From assembly GCF_001429765.1 (NCBI RefSeq), contig NZ_LMJB01000008.1, positions 312,835 to 376,834 of the forward strand: 64,000 nucleotides of DNA. Reading direction: 5' to 3'. Position 1 is the stretch's first letter; every line of letters begins with the position of its first letter. Below are positions 23,557-33,082 of this stretch, piece by piece. The translations under genes and the position numbers were made by a program. This DNA is from Flavobacterium sp. Root901. GTDB lineage: Bacteria; Bacteroidota; Bacteroidia; Flavobacteriales; Flavobacteriaceae. The notes below the pieces were generated by a model. It made no database searches. It was given only the letters and a program-made list of their open reading frames with translations, and had not been told where the DNA came from.

Positions 23557-24156
23557 ATGAAAAATTTAATTATTTATGCACATCCAAATTCAGGAAGTTT
23601 AAATCATTTCTTTAAAAACACAATTATAGAATTTTTAGAAAAATCCGGACAAGAAATTGTCGTTCGCGATTTAAATGAAATCAATTTTAATCCGGTTCTT
23701 TCTTTGCAGGATATGCAGGGACAAAGAATGGGACAAGTTGCTGAAGATGTACAAACAGAACAGGATTTTATTTCCCGTGCAGACAGAATTATTTTTATTT
23801 ACCCAATTTGGTGGACCGGAATGCCGGCTATTATGAAAGGTTATATCGATCGTGTTTTTAGCTACGGATTTGCTTATCGATACGATCAGGGCATTCAAAA
23901 AGGTTTGCTGACAGGAAAACAAACTATAATTGTAAACTCTCACGGAAAATCAAATGCTGAATATGAAGCGATGGGAATGGACAAAGCGTTAGAATTAACT
24001 TCTGATACCGGGATTTTTAAATATTGCGGATTAGAAATTAAAAAGCATTTTTATTTTGACAAAGCCGACAGAGCTTCTCAAGAAAGCATATCTGAATGGG
24101 AAAATGAACTCAAAACTGCTTTTAGAATGATTGATGAAGTTTCTGTTTTTGGATAG
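23557..24156 (+). CDS. NAD(P)H quinone oxidoreductase-like flavoprotein
   Basis: 199 residues of the flavodoxin-like fold (KefF/MdaB/NQO1 group). YAHPNSGSLNHFF binds the FMN/FAD phosphate; IFIYPIWWTGMPAIMKGYIDRVF is the diagnostic central segment; VNSHGKSNAEYE lies where the TTGG-like loop usually is. Predicted two-electron reduction of quinones or electrophiles. Adjacent to, and probably controlled by, the AraC-type regulator. A short weak hairpin (TCCTTTT/AAAAGGA) follows the stop. Confidence 0.85.
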   Translation: MKNLIIYAHPNSGSLNHFFKNTIIEFLEKSGQEIVVRDLNEINFNPVLSLQDMQGQRMGQVAEDVQTEQDFISRADRIIFIYPIWWTGMPAIMKGYIDRVFSYGFAYRYDQGIQKGLLTGKQTIIVNSHGKSNAEYEAMGMDKALELTSDTGIFKYCGLEIKKHFYFDKADRASQESISEWENELKTAFRMIDEVSVFG

Positions 24157-24271
24157 AAGTTCCTTTTGTAAAAGGATTATTAAAAAAAAACTAAAAATAC
24201 CAGGATAAGAGCCTTAATTTTGAATGGATGGCAAATTACCGCAATAAGATGGTTTTCTAATGTTTTTGTAC

Positions 24272-24279
24272 TAAATTTG
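24272..24279 (+). promoter_or_regulatory. -7 promoter element before the NTF2-like gene
   Basis: TAAATTTG, 50 bases before the start codon; no good TTG at the expected distance. Confidence 0.35.
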
Positions 24280-24328
24280 GTTTAATACTTAAAATATAAG
24301 CTTTTAACTAAATCTAATCTAATTACTT

Positions 24329-25183
24329 ATGAGAAAAATCTACTTCATTTGCTTCCTTTTTATGCTTAATGGTCTTTTTGCTCAAAAGAAAGATAAATTA
24401 AATGCAATTGCGGTTTACGAAAAAGTGTGGCAGGAGAAAAACAGTGATGCAAGATTAAAGCTGATTAAAACTATTTGGCTGGACGACAGTACCTTTGAAG
24501 ATCCTTCGGCATCTATAAAAGGGCAGACTGCTTTGAATAATGTTATAAATGAGTTTTATAAAAAATTTCCCGATGCAGTATTAACATCAGGTTCAAAAGT
24601 TGTAAAAGACAATTATGTAACCTGGGAATGGAAGATTTTAGATTCAAAGCAAAACAAACTTATAATGGGCGGACGAGATTTTGCCAGATTAAATGGTAAA
24701 GGTCAGGTAAGTAAAATTATTGGCTTTTGGAACTCAGATGTTGCTTTGTCTGATGCGGAAGTTTTACAAAATCTTGAAAATGATAATTTTAAAGTTGCGG
24801 CGCAATATTACGAATGTCTTTTTAAAACCAGGGATTTTATTAAAATGGCTTCATTAATAGAAGATGGCGCAATTTATAATCAGGCAGAAAGCCTTCCTTA
24901 TGGCGGAACTTATTCTGGTTTTAGCGAATGGACAAAAATGTTTGCAAAATCGACAGAATATTTTGATTCAGAAATTGAGAAAGAACCGGTTTATCTTAGT
25001 GATGCAGCTAAGAATGAAGTCATTATTTACTTTACTTTAAAATGTAAAGCTAAAAAATCAGGAAAAAGTCTTTCAGTGCCAATTTCAGAACATTTAGATT
25101 TAAAAAACGGAAAAATTACAGCAATCAGATCATTTTATTTTGACACTAAACAATTTGCCGAATTCTTAAAAAGCAGAAAATAA
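24329..25183 (+). CDS. Secreted two-domain NTF2/SnoaL-like protein
   Basis: 284 residues with a signal peptide ending GLFAQ. Two successive domains of about 120 residues look like NTF2/SnoaL cone folds: the first carries WLDDSTFEDPSASIKGQTAL and FARLNGKGQVSKIIGFW, the second SLIEDGAIYNQAESLPYGG and HLDLKNGKITAIRSFYFD. Such folds serve as isomerases, hydrolases or binding proteins; which applies here is not visible. Not obviously linked to its neighbours. Confidence 0.7.
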   Translation: MRKIYFICFLFMLNGLFAQKKDKLNAIAVYEKVWQEKNSDARLKLIKTIWLDDSTFEDPSASIKGQTALNNVINEFYKKFPDAVLTSGSKVVKDNYVTWEWKILDSKQNKLIMGGRDFARLNGKGQVSKIIGFWNSDVALSDAEVLQNLENDNFKVAAQYYECLFKTRDFIKMASLIEDGAIYNQAESLPYGGTYSGFSEWTKMFAKSTEYFDSEIEKEPVYLSDAAKNEVIIYFTLKCKAKKSGKSLSVPISEHLDLKNGKITAIRSFYFDTKQFAEFLKSRK

Positions 25184-25215
25184 GAGAGGGTTAAAATATA
25201 TTGGTAATTTAAACT

Positions 25216-25247
25216 AAAAAAGGCTTATCCATTGATAAGCCTTTTTT
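25216..25247. terminator. Bidirectional terminator between NTF2-like gene and rnhB
   Basis: AAAAAAGGCTTATC, loop CATT, GATAAGCCTTTTTT between convergent genes. Confidence 0.88.
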
Positions 25248-25914
25248 ATTCTTCAAAGAAATTGAGTTCCAGCTGATCTGGCAAAAGCCTGAAACTCATT
25301 CGGTGATATTTTGTAGTGCCGTATTTTCTAATAGCGTCACGATGTTCTTTTGTTGGATAACCTTTATTTTTTTTCCAGTTATACATTGGAAATTCTTCAT
25401 GAATTTGATCCATATATTCATCGCGGTACGTTTTTGCCAAAACAGAAGCAGCGGCAATACTCAGGAATTTTGCATCGCCTTTTATAATACTTTGGTTTGG
25501 GATTGATTTTAGTAATGTAATTTCTTCATGAGTAAATTGTCTTCCAAAACTATTTTTCAATCCAAGTTTGGCATTAAGGGAGCGATTTCCATCAACAATA
25601 ATATATTCAGGAACATGTTTTAATTTTAAAATACATTCCTGCATTCCTTTCATCGACGCATTTAAAATATTTATTTCGTCAATTTCATCCGGAAACAAAT
25701 GTGTTACGGCAAAACACACGGCATGTTTTTCAATGATTGGTTTTAAAAATGTGCGTGTTTTTTCAGAAAGCTGTTTACTGTCATTTAAAATTTCGTGTTC
25801 AAAATCTGCAGGCAGTATTATGGCTGCAGCCGTTACAGGCCCGGCAAGACAACCCCGGCCGGCTTCGTCAGTTCCGGTTTCTAAAATAAATCCTGAGAAA
25901 TTTTTTTCAAGCAT
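25246..25914 (-). CDS. rnhB: Ribonuclease HII
   Basis: 222 residues from MLEKNFSGF; the open frame starts 14 codons further upstream but that part is not family-like. Cleaves the RNA strand of RNA-DNA hybrids and single ribonucleotides in DNA. The catalytic acidic pair lies in GTDEAGRGCLAGPV (D16, E17), with further conserved segments ILNDSKQLSEKTR, YIIVDGNR, KGDAKFLSIAAASVLAKTYR and KNKGYPTKEHRDAI. The last codons overlap the terminator stem by two bases. Confidence 0.95.
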   Translation of the reverse strand: MLEKNFSGFILETGTDEAGRGCLAGPVTAAAIILPADFEHEILNDSKQLSEKTRTFLKPIIEKHAVCFAVTHLFPDEIDEINILNASMKGMQECILKLKHVPEYIIVDGNRSLNAKLGLKNSFGRQFTHEEITLLKSIPNQSIIKGDAKFLSIAAASVLAKTYRDEYMDQIHEEFPMYNWKKNKGYPTKEHRDAIRKYGTTKYHRMSFRLLPDQLELNFFEE

Positions 25915-26033
25915 TTTTAAAATTTTAAAAGACAAATATGATAAAATTTTCCACAAAAATATTCGTTTTCATTCTGTCAGCCAAGGCAATTATATAAATT
26001 AAAGTGTTTTTTTATTTATACATATTTATCATT

Positions 26034-26041
26034 TACCTTTG
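26034..26041 (+). promoter_or_regulatory. -7 promoter element before the porin gene
   Basis: TACCTTTG, 42 bases before the start codon; -33 box not clear. Confidence 0.35.
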
Positions 26042-26083
26042 CTTAGCAAATTTTGTCGAAATAATTACATATAAAGCCATCAA

Positions 26084-28063
26084 ATGAGAATATTCATTTT
26101 TCTATATCTATTAGTTGTACCAGCATTATTGTTTTCTCAGGAAAAACCAAAACCAGCTTCTAAAAATAATTTAGATATAAATACCCAATATTCAAGTATA
26201 ACGGATACTCTCAAAAAAAAGAAAGCAAAAATTGCTACTATTGACCAGTATCAAATTATTACATTAGAACATGATACTATTTATGCAGATACTTCGCTGA
26301 CGATAAAAAGCGCTTATAAACAAAATCATCTTCGAAAAGACCTTTTTGGACTTTTAGAACTTTCTAACATTGGCCAGCCGCTTAATACACTGCAATATAG
26401 TTTAACTAGTTTTTCGCCGTATCCGGAAATTGGTTTTACAGCTAAACACTGGAATTACATACAAGCAGACGAAGTACGATATTATTCTGCAGCGACACCA
26501 TTAACAGAATTATTTTTTAATACAACCATTAATAAAGGACAAAATGTAGATTCATTTATTACGCTGAATGTTTCTAAAAACCTTAATTTTTCTATTGCGT
26601 ACAGAGGTTTGCGTTCAGAAGGAGATTATATCAATCAATTAGTGAGTGCCGGAAATTTCAGGTTTACAACCAGTTATGCAACAACAAGCAGAAGATATGC
26701 CTTAAATGCACATTATACCTATCAGGATAATTCAAATGAAGAAAATGGAGGAATCACTACCATAGAAGATTTTAGCAGCGGCGATCCTGATTTTAAAAAC
26801 CGTCAGCGTCTTCAGGTTTATTTAACAGATGCAAAATCATTTTTAAAAGGAAGGCGTTTGTTTTTTGATCACGCCTTTAGGATAAACCCAACAAACGGAA
26901 ACAACAATTTATACATCAATCACCAGTTAAATTACGAAAATAAATTTTTTGAATACAACCAGCCAACTGTCCTTTCTTTAGTTGATGGTATAGAAGATCC
27001 TGTACAGCGTTTTGGAGAATCTTATGTAACAAGCGGTATAAACGATCAGACACATTTTGAAAGACTTTATAATAAAGTGGGTGTGGCTTATGAGAATTCT
27101 CTTTTAGGAAAATTCAATTTCTTTCTTGATGATTACAGGTCTAATTATCAATACGATAAAATTATTGTTCATGCAGATAAAACTACAATTCCGGATAATT
27201 TATTTTTGCAGATAAACAATTTTGGAGCGCAGTACGAATATCAAAAAAACAAATGGAATGGACGATTTTTATATTCAAGATCGATTACCAATCAGTCTCT
27301 TTCTGATCTGGATGCGAAACTGCGTTATAACTTAAATGAAAAAATCCAGTTTGATTTCAGATACAGAAACATCAACAAACTGCCAAATAATAACTATAAT
27401 TTGTATCAAAGCAGTTATGTAGAATACAATTGGTCAAATAATTTTAAGAACGAAAAAATAAACTCTTTAGGCGCCAACATTTTTACACCGTGGCTGAATG
27501 CTGAGGTTAACTATACGGTTCTAAAAGATCATTTGTATTTTGCAGATGCGGCAACTGATGTACAAATGGAGCAGCGTCAGCAGATTATAAAACCGTTTCA
27601 GTACGGAAATGCAATTAATTATTTAGAAATTAAAGCTAACAGAGAATTTAAATTTGGAAAATTTGCTTTGGATAATACCTTATTGTATCAAAAAGTAGAT
27701 CAATCTGAAGCGATTTTAAATGTGCCGGATTTTGTCACCAGAAACGCAATATATTATTCCAATTACTTTTTCAAAAAAGCATTATATGCCCAGGGTGGAA
27801 TTGTATTTAATTATTTTACCAAATATTATGGCAATGATTATAATCCGGTTATTGGAGAGTTTTTTGTTCAGGATAAAACCGAAATTGGGAATTATGCCAC
27901 TTTTGATATTTTTATTAATGCAAGAATTCGCCAGACCCGTTTTTATGTAAAAGGAGAACATTTAAACGCTTTATTTTCAAGTAGTAATTATTTCTCTACG
28001 CCTAATAACCCTTATCGTGATTTTGTAATCAGATTTGGTTTAGTTTGGAATTTCTTCCAATAA
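26084..28063 (+). CDS. Putative outer-membrane porin (Porin_10-like)
   Basis: 659 residues. Signal peptide ends LLFSQ. The mature chain is full of alternating aromatic/polar beta strands (FDFRYRNINKLPNNNYNLYQ, LNAHYTYQDNSNEENGG) and ends in an aromatic strand (FGLVWNFFQ), as expected for an outer-membrane barrel. It resembles the Bacteroidetes putative porin family (PF14121 type). There is no TonB box or plug domain, so a passive or structural barrel is more likely than a SusC transporter. Cystathionine synthase-like gene follows after 47 bases. Confidence 0.78.
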   Translation: MRIFIFLYLLVVPALLFSQEKPKPASKNNLDINTQYSSITDTLKKKKAKIATIDQYQIITLEHDTIYADTSLTIKSAYKQNHLRKDLFGLLELSNIGQPLNTLQYSLTSFSPYPEIGFTAKHWNYIQADEVRYYSAATPLTELFFNTTINKGQNVDSFITLNVSKNLNFSIAYRGLRSEGDYINQLVSAGNFRFTTSYATTSRRYALNAHYTYQDNSNEENGGITTIEDFSSGDPDFKNRQRLQVYLTDAKSFLKGRRLFFDHAFRINPTNGNNNLYINHQLNYENKFFEYNQPTVLSLVDGIEDPVQRFGESYVTSGINDQTHFERLYNKVGVAYENSLLGKFNFFLDDYRSNYQYDKIIVHADKTTIPDNLFLQINNFGAQYEYQKNKWNGRFLYSRSITNQSLSDLDAKLRYNLNEKIQFDFRYRNINKLPNNNYNLYQSSYVEYNWSNNFKNEKINSLGANIFTPWLNAEVNYTVLKDHLYFADAATDVQMEQRQQIIKPFQYGNAINYLEIKANREFKFGKFALDNTLLYQKVDQSEAILNVPDFVTRNAIYYSNYFFKKALYAQGGIVFNYFTKYYGNDYNPVIGEFFVQDKTEIGNYATFDIFINARIRQTRFYVKGEHLNALFSSSNYFSTPNNPYRDFVIRFGLVWNFFQ

Positions 28064-28110
28064 ATTAGTCGTAACTTCATTTTAAAACCAAATATTAAAC
28101 TTAAATAAAA

Positions 28111-29472
28111 ATGGACTTTTCAAATAATATTTTAGAAACAATTGGTAATACACCATTGGTAAAACTCAACAAAATTGTTGCTGAAATTGATGCATTAGTG
28201 TTGGCAAAAGTCGAAACTTTTAATCCCGGAAATTCTGTAAAAGACAGAATGGCTGTGAAAATGATTGAAGATGCCGAAGCTGACGGCCGACTTAAACCAG
28301 GCGGAACTATTATCGAGGGAACTTCCGGAAATACCGGAATGGGACTTGCATTGGTTGCAATTGTAAAAGGTTACAAATTGATTTGTGTAATCTCTGATAA
28401 ACAATCAAAAGAAAAAATGGATATTCTTCGTGCTGTTGGTGCAAAAGTAGTGGTTTGCCCTACGGATGTTGAACCAACAGATCCTCGTTCGTATTATTCA
28501 GTTTCGAAGCGTCTGGCAGAAGAAACACCAAATTCATGGTATGTAAATCAATACGATAATATGTCGAATTCATTGGCACATTACGAACAGACAGGACCTG
28601 AAATCTGGAAACAAACAGATGGTAAAATAACCCATTTTGTGGTGGGAGTTGGAACAGGCGGAACAATTTCGGGAGTTGGAAAATACTTAAAAGAAAAAAA
28701 TCCAAATATTAAAATTTGGGGAATCGATACGTATGGTTCTGTTTTTAAAAAATATCATGAAACAGGAATTTTTGATGAAAACGAAATTTACTCTTATATA
28801 ACAGAAGGAATAGGAGAAGATATTTTGCCAAAAAATGTTGATTTTTCTTTAATTGACGGATTCACAAAAGTAACCGATAAAGATGCAGCAGTTTACACCA
28901 GAAAAATTGCACTCGAAGAAGGAATCTTTGTAGGTAACTCAGCCGGAGCCTGTATTAAAGGTTTATTGCAGTTAAAAGAACATTTTAAACCAGATGATGT
29001 GGTGGTGGTTTTATTTCATGATTCAGGAAGCCGTTATGTTGGTAAAATGTTTAATGATGACTGGATGCGTGAGCGCGGATTTTTAGAAGAAAACATTACA
29101 AAAGCCGAAGATGTTATTAAAGATCACATTGATAAAGAATTAATCGTTGTTCGTACAGAAGAATTAGTTTCGCACGCAATTGAGCGTATGCGTAAATATA
29201 AAATCTCACAGATTCCGGTAGTCGACATAAATGGTTTTGTAGGTTCTGTTGATGAAACTGATTTGTTTAGAAGCTATGTTGCCGATAAAAATGTAGCAGA
29301 AAAACCAATTAAAGATGTAATGGGAAAACCTTTTCCAATCGTAAAACTTGGAACTCCAATCGAAGAAGTTTCTAAACTTTTCAGTAAAGAAAACGATGCT
29401 GTTTTAATTGATTTAGGAAATGGAAGCCATCACATTATTACCAAATATGATATTATTGGTTCGATAAAATAA
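28111..29472 (+). CDS. Cystathionine beta-synthase-type PLP enzyme with CBS pair
   Basis: 453 residues. Residues 1-320 form the cysteine synthase/cystathionine beta-synthase fold: GNTPLVKLN, PLP lysine K44 in PGNSVKDRMAVKM, substrate loop EGTSGNTGMGLA, and GVGTGGTISGVGKYL. Residues about 335-453 contain two CBS domains (VSHAIERMRKYKISQIPVVD and PIEEVSKLFSKENDAVLIDLG), which in the human enzyme bind an adenosyl ligand. The CBS pair favours cystathionine beta-synthase over plain cysteine synthase, but the activity cannot be settled here. Confidence 0.88.
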   Translation: MDFSNNILETIGNTPLVKLNKIVAEIDALVLAKVETFNPGNSVKDRMAVKMIEDAEADGRLKPGGTIIEGTSGNTGMGLALVAIVKGYKLICVISDKQSKEKMDILRAVGAKVVVCPTDVEPTDPRSYYSVSKRLAEETPNSWYVNQYDNMSNSLAHYEQTGPEIWKQTDGKITHFVVGVGTGGTISGVGKYLKEKNPNIKIWGIDTYGSVFKKYHETGIFDENEIYSYITEGIGEDILPKNVDFSLIDGFTKVTDKDAAVYTRKIALEEGIFVGNSAGACIKGLLQLKEHFKPDDVVVVLFHDSGSRYVGKMFNDDWMRERGFLEENITKAEDVIKDHIDKELIVVRTEELVSHAIERMRKYKISQIPVVDINGFVGSVDETDLFRSYVADKNVAEKPIKDVMGKPFPIVKLGTPIEEVSKLFSKENDAVLIDLGNGSHHIITKYDIIGSIK

Positions 29473-29491
29473 ACTTTTATAAACATATTTT

Positions 29492-29535
29492 AAATCCACA
29501 AACTGATTTTTTGATCGATTTGTGGATTTTTCTTT
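29492..29535 (+). terminator. Terminator after the CBS-type gene
   Basis: AAATCCACAAA ... TTTGTGGATTTTT with a T-rich tail (TTTTTCTTTTT). Confidence 0.7.
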
Positions 29536-29618
29536 TTGCAGACTAACTAAAAATGAATTTAATTTGTAAGAATAGTTTTAAATTTATTATTTTTAGCCTT
29601 TAATTTTATAGTCTAAGA

Positions 29619-30890
29619 ATGAAAGAAGATTTTCTTCATTATCTCTGGAGATTCAAAAAGTTCCATACTTTGAATCTTAAAACTTTTCAAAATGAATCAA
29701 TCACAATTATTAAAACGGGTGATTATTTAGAACTTTCGGGACCAGATTTCTTTAATGCCCATGTTAAAATTGGAGATCAAAAATGGGCAGGAAATGTTGA
29801 GATTCACTTAAAATCGTCAGATTGGTATTTGCACAATCATGAGAAAGATCCGGCTTATGATAATGTAATTCTTCATGTAGTTTGGGAAAATGATACAGCT
29901 ATTTTTAGAGAAAACAATACCGAAATTCCAGTCTTGGTTCTTAAAGATTATATAGACAAAGAAGTACTGGCTGCCTACAACAAATTACTTTCTCCTAAAA
30001 CATGGATTTCATGTGAAAAGCAAATCAGTGAAATTGATGGTTTTGTTTTTAAAAACTGGCAGGAAAGATTGTTTTTTGAACGTTTGGAGCGAAAATCAAA
30101 ATTTATTTATGAATTACTGCAAGAAACAAATCAAGACTGGGAAGCTGTTTTGTTTTCCCTGCTGGCCAAAAACTTTGGTTTAAATACAAACGGATTGTCT
30201 TTTTTCCAGATGTCAAAAGCAATTCCTTTTACCATAATCAGAAAAGAAAGTTTTGAAGTTGAAAATCTCGAGTCGTTACTATTTGGGACTTTAAATTTGC
30301 TGGACAGCGAAAAAGAAGATGTTTATTTTAAAGATTTAAAGTTTAGGTATTTTTATCTTTTACATAAATATCAGCTTGAGAAACCTTTTATAGATCCTGT
30401 TGCATTTTTTAAGCACCGGCCGGATAATTTTCCAACAATAAGACTTTCTCAATTGGCTAATTTATATCACAAAAATCAAAACCTGTTCTCTAAAATAATC
30501 GATTTAAAATCAGTAAAAAGTGTATATGAGCTGATGAATGTTTCAGTAAGTTCGTATTGGCAGAATCATTATCAATTCGATAAAGAAAGCCCTAAAAAAG
30601 CCAAAATATTATCTAAATCATTTCTTGATCTAATAATTATAAACACGATCATTCCAATTCAGTTTGCTTATGCTCATATAATGGGAGAATCGGTTTCTGA
30701 AAATTTGATTGATTTTATGAATGAAGTTGCACCGGAAAAAAATGCAATTATCGATAAGTTTGATTTTTTTGGAATAAAAGCTGAGAATGCCTTTGAAACC
30801 CAAACGTTATTAGAACTTAAAAATGAATACTGCAATCATAAAGGATGTTTAAAATGCGCAGTAGGAATGGAGCTTCTCAAAAATAATTAG
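29619..30890 (+). CDS. DUF2851 family protein
   Basis: 423 residues, no signal peptide or membrane segment. Typical DUF2851 start: MKEDFLHYLWRFKKF, then SGPDFFNAHVKIGDQKWAGNVEIHLKSSDWYLH and AYDNVILHVVWEND. The GNVEIHLKSSDW stretch has the look of a nuclease-like beta-sheet, but catalysis is unproven. The C-terminus has two cysteines in KGCLKCAVG. The family is confined mainly to Bacteroidetes; role unknown. Confidence 0.85.
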   Translation: MKEDFLHYLWRFKKFHTLNLKTFQNESITIIKTGDYLELSGPDFFNAHVKIGDQKWAGNVEIHLKSSDWYLHNHEKDPAYDNVILHVVWENDTAIFRENNTEIPVLVLKDYIDKEVLAAYNKLLSPKTWISCEKQISEIDGFVFKNWQERLFFERLERKSKFIYELLQETNQDWEAVLFSLLAKNFGLNTNGLSFFQMSKAIPFTIIRKESFEVENLESLLFGTLNLLDSEKEDVYFKDLKFRYFYLLHKYQLEKPFIDPVAFFKHRPDNFPTIRLSQLANLYHKNQNLFSKIIDLKSVKSVYELMNVSVSSYWQNHYQFDKESPKKAKILSKSFLDLIIINTIIPIQFAYAHIMGESVSENLIDFMNEVAPEKNAIIDKFDFFGIKAENAFETQTLLELKNEYCNHKGCLKCAVGMELLKNN

Positions 30891-30929
30891 ATAATTAAAA
30901 AAGGTGATAATAGGATAATTTGTACTTTT

Positions 30930-30957
30930 GTCATCCTGAATGAAGTTGAAGGAATCT
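30930..30957 (+). repeat. GTCATCCTGAA-type short intergenic repeat
   Basis: Sequence GTCATCCTGAATGAAGTTG followed by GAAGGAATCT matches the common bacterial intergenic element of the form GTCATCCTGA-CGAAG-GAAGGATCT. Single, without the inverted partner. Confidence 0.5.
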
Positions 30958-30982
30958 AAAATCTCAACTCTAAAATTAAAAA
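30955..30982 (+). repeat. Period-7 repeat directly before the PspC gene
   Basis: TCTAAAA, TCTCAAC, TCTAAAA, TTAAAAA in seven-base phase, ending three bases before the ATG. Confidence 0.6.
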
Positions 30983-30985
30983 AAC

Positions 30986-31213
30986 ATGTCAGCTATCTTA
31001 AAATTAAAATTCTTTTTTGAAAAATATGGTTTTCATGTATCTTCAAGACTTGCAGACAAACTGGGAATGCGTGTAACAAGCGTGAGATTATTTTTTATTT
31101 ACATTTCATTTGTAACTGCCGGTTTAGGTTTTGGAGTTTACCTTACATTAGCCTTTTGGATTCGTCTAAAAGATTTAATACGAGCTAAAAGAACCTCAGT
31201 TTTTGATTTATAA
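30986..31213 (+). CDS. PspC domain small membrane protein
   Basis: 75 residues. The N-terminal half (GFHVSSRLADKLGMRVTSVRLFFIY) matches the PspC domain, and a transmembrane helix spans about 36-58 (FFIYISFVTAGLGFGVYLTLAFWI). PspC in E. coli takes part in phage-shock envelope stress signalling, but this short stand-alone form has no pspA/B partner nearby, so a stress role is only inferred. A strong terminator follows. Confidence 0.78.
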   Translation: MSAILKLKFFFEKYGFHVSSRLADKLGMRVTSVRLFFIYISFVTAGLGFGVYLTLAFWIRLKDLIRAKRTSVFDL

Positions 31214-31240
31214 ATCTGTAATCTGATTTTACGATAAATA

Positions 31241-31270
31241 AAAAAACCTGTTCAATTGAACAGGTTTTTT
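31241..31270. terminator. Bidirectional terminator between PspC gene and permease
   Basis: AAAAAACCTGTTC, loop AATT, GAACAGGTTTTTT between convergent genes. Confidence 0.9.
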
Positions 31271-31284
31271 TATGATACATCTTT

Positions 31285-32796
31285 TTAGATTTCTTCGATT
31301 TCGTTTTGAATATTATTAAGTTTTGCTCTTTTTTTACTGTAAGCAAAATACACAATAATACCTAAAGTTCCCCAGCATAAAAAGGCAATCCAGGTTTCAT
31401 GTCTCACCTGAGTCATTAAGAATAAATTAAAACATACTCCTAAAGTTCCAACAAGATAAACTGCTGGTGTTTTATAATGTCTTTCTAGTTCTGGTTTTTT
31501 ATATCTTAAAATCATTACGGCAACACATACCATTCCAAATGCCAGTAATGTTCCCATACTACACATTTCGCTTACTTTTTCGATTGGAGTAAGTGCAGCA
31601 ACAATCGAAATAATTGTTCCTACTAAAAATGTGCTTTTATAAGGTGTTTTGAAATTTGTGTGCAGTTTGCTGAAAAATGGAGGCAATAAACCATCTCTTG
31701 ACATTCCTAAGAAAATACGTGTTTGTCCAAGCATCATAACAAGCATTACAGAGGTTAAACCGGCAGTTGCTGCAATTGTAATAATGAATACTGCCCAAGT
31801 TAATCCGTTTTCGCTAAAAGCAGAAGCTACCGGAGCCGCTTTGTCTAATTGATCGTAATGTACCATTCCAGTTAATACTAATGATACCAGAATGTAAAGA
31901 ATTGTACAAATTACTAATGAAGCAATAATGGCAAAAGGAACGTCTTTTTTAGGATTAATAGCTTCTCCGGCCTGAGTCGAAACAGCGTCAAAACCAATAT
32001 AGGCAAAGAATACAATTGTTGCAGCAGTTAAAACACCGCCAAATCCAAAGTTCATTTTCCCTGTTGCATTTCCAAGTGCGTCTAAAGCAGGAACTTCTGC
32101 AGGAATAAATGGATGCCAATTTGCTGTATTAATGTAGAATGCACCACAAATAATTACAAAAAGAACAACAGCAATTTTTACAATTACGATAATATTATTT
32201 GTACTTGCCGCTTCTTTAATTCCTTTTATAAGAATTGCAGTTACGATCCATGTGATGATAAAAGCAGGTAAGTTAAATGCAAATGTAGGTACATCAATTT
32301 GATCGAGAGGGAATTCTTTATTATGTTCGGTAATTTTTTCTATAGCAGTATGTAAGTCATTACAGAGCCAGATTGGAATATTAATTCCAAACAAATGGAG
32401 AAGTTTTACAAAATAACCGCTCCAGGCGACCGCAACGGTGGTGGCTCCCATCATGTACTCCAAAATTAAGTTCCACCCAATGAACCATGCAAAAATTTCG
32501 CCGATTGTTCCGTATGCATAAGCGTACGCAGAACCTTCTACTGGTAGTACTGAAGCAAATTCAGCATAACAAAGAGAAGCAAATAAACAGCCTATACCTG
32601 CAATAACAAAGGATAGAGCCAGAGCTGGACCCGCATAATCATGAGCTGCGATTCCTGTTAAAGTGAAAATTCCTCCACCTATGATTGCCCCAATTCCTAA
32701 TGAGGTTAATCCCCATCTTGTAAGAACTCTTTTTAAATCACTTTTTTTCATATCGGCCTCAAAGGCTGATATTGGTTTAACTCTCCAAATTGACAT
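31285..32796 (-). CDS. APC superfamily amino acid permease
   Basis: 503 residues with about 12 hydrophobic segments, inner-membrane. The first helix region GIGAIIGGGIFTLTGIAA is the unwound substrate site typical of the amino acid-polyamine-organocation family, cationic amino acid transporter (CAT/YfnA) group; FAYIGFDAVSTQAGEAINPKKDVP is also diagnostic. Substrate is unknown. The N-terminus (MSIWRVKPISAFEADMKKSDLKR) is cytoplasmic and resembles other Bacteroidetes members. It is monocistronic, with a -7 like box upstream. Confidence 0.88.
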   Translation of the reverse strand: MSIWRVKPISAFEADMKKSDLKRVLTRWGLTSLGIGAIIGGGIFTLTGIAAHDYAGPALALSFVIAGIGCLFASLCYAEFASVLPVEGSAYAYAYGTIGEIFAWFIGWNLILEYMMGATTVAVAWSGYFVKLLHLFGINIPIWLCNDLHTAIEKITEHNKEFPLDQIDVPTFAFNLPAFIITWIVTAILIKGIKEAASTNNIIVIVKIAVVLFVIICGAFYINTANWHPFIPAEVPALDALGNATGKMNFGFGGVLTAATIVFFAYIGFDAVSTQAGEAINPKKDVPFAIIASLVICTILYILVSLVLTGMVHYDQLDKAAPVASAFSENGLTWAVFIITIAATAGLTSVMLVMMLGQTRIFLGMSRDGLLPPFFSKLHTNFKTPYKSTFLVGTIISIVAALTPIEKVSEMCSMGTLLAFGMVCVAVMILRYKKPELERHYKTPAVYLVGTLGVCFNLFLMTQVRHETWIAFLCWGTLGIIVYFAYSKKRAKLNNIQNEIEEI

Positions 32797-32827
32797 ACTA
32801 TTTTATTGGTTTATTGTTATTAAGCTC

Positions 32828-32835
32828 CAAATGTA
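32828..32835 (-). promoter_or_regulatory. -7 promoter element for the amino acid permease
   Basis: Minus-strand TACATTTG, 31 bases before the start; the nearest upstream TTG is 23 bases away, so the -33 box is unclear. Confidence 0.35.
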
Positions 32836-33082
32836 TCGTTTTTTGTAAAAAATAAAAACAATAATGATATTTTAAGTTATAAAATATTTAATTTTTTGAT
32901 TTATTGTGTTACCAATCTTCTGTTAATGCTGAGTTTATTTTAATCTCTATTATATCGATTGAGTTGAAATTAATAATTTCGAAAATAATATTTTTAGTAT
33001 TTTTCTTAATAAATATAAATATTATCCCTTATTTTATCGTTTTTTAATAACACAAATAATTAGTAATAATAACAGATTTCAG

